Of a stretch of 7,035 nt of DNA, positions 7,032-7,035 are shown piece by piece. Every line of letters begins with the position of its first letter. Position 1 is the first letter of the stretch. Made by a program: the position numbers and the translations under genes. Origin of the DNA: an uncultured Clostridium sp. (GTDB lineage Bacteria > Bacillota > Clostridia > TANB77 > CAG-508); NCBI GenBank assembly GCA_900556945.1, contig USQP01000035.1:1-7035 (forward strand), given 5' to 3'. The notes below the pieces were generated by a model. It was not told the origin of the DNA. It saw only the letters and a program-made list of their open reading frames with translations, and did no database searches.

Positions 7032-7035
7032 AGCT
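7032..7035. other. Probable first bases of the i5 library index (artefact)
   Basis: AGCT directly follows the adapter tail, where the reverse complement of an i5 index should begin. Four bases are too few to name the index with certainty, but they are not expected to be genomic. Confidence 0.75.

Overview
The window reads as one fragment of a conjugative type IV secretion (T4SS) operon from a low-GC Gram-positive bacterium. The DNA is very AT-rich, the coding strand is A-rich, Shine-Dalgarno sites are strong (AGGAGG type), and the membrane proteins carry Gram-positive-style signal peptides. A gut Clostridia or related Bacillota/Tenericutes lineage fits best, but no marker gene is present to fix taxonomy. 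TGG is used for Trp and no TGA is read as sense, so the standard bacterial code applies.

Layout, all on the + strand with almost no intergenic space. (1) About 2-1162, open at the left edge: a TraC-like protein resembling the N-terminal domain of VirB4 but without an ATPase domain. (2) 1110-3080: VirB4 conjugation ATPase with intact Walker A and B, overlapping the previous gene by 53 bases. (3) 3102-6372: a VirB6/TrbL-like polytopic membrane channel protein, split by a +1 frame change near 3519-3521 into a 146-codon 5' piece (3102-3542) and a long 3' piece (3478-6372). Removing one G restores a single frame of 1089 residues. (4) 6390-6998: the start of a VirB8-like, single-pass membrane protein with an NTF2-like outer domain, cut by the end of genuine sequence.

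The genes form a coherent machine. VirB4 powers the channel from the cytoplasmic face, probably with the TraC-like protein as partner. The VirB6-like protein forms the inner-membrane pore and has large extracytoplasmic loops and a long cytoplasmic tail. The VirB8-like protein links the pore to structures in the cell wall. Relaxase, coupling protein (VirD4), PrgI, peptidoglycan hydrolase and any cargo are not in the window and presumably lie to either side. No promoter, terminator, tRNA, CRISPR array or insertion sequence was seen.

Data-quality point: the last 37 bases (6999-7035) are not biological. Bases 6999-7031 match the Nextera transposase adapter (mosaic end plus Read 1 tail), so the apparent C-terminus LSLIHI of the last ORF is an artefact and the contig really ends at about 6998. 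I found no evidence of a wholly new system. The points most worth checking are the VirB6 frame break, the VirB6 accessory domains and the paired VirB4-like proteins.
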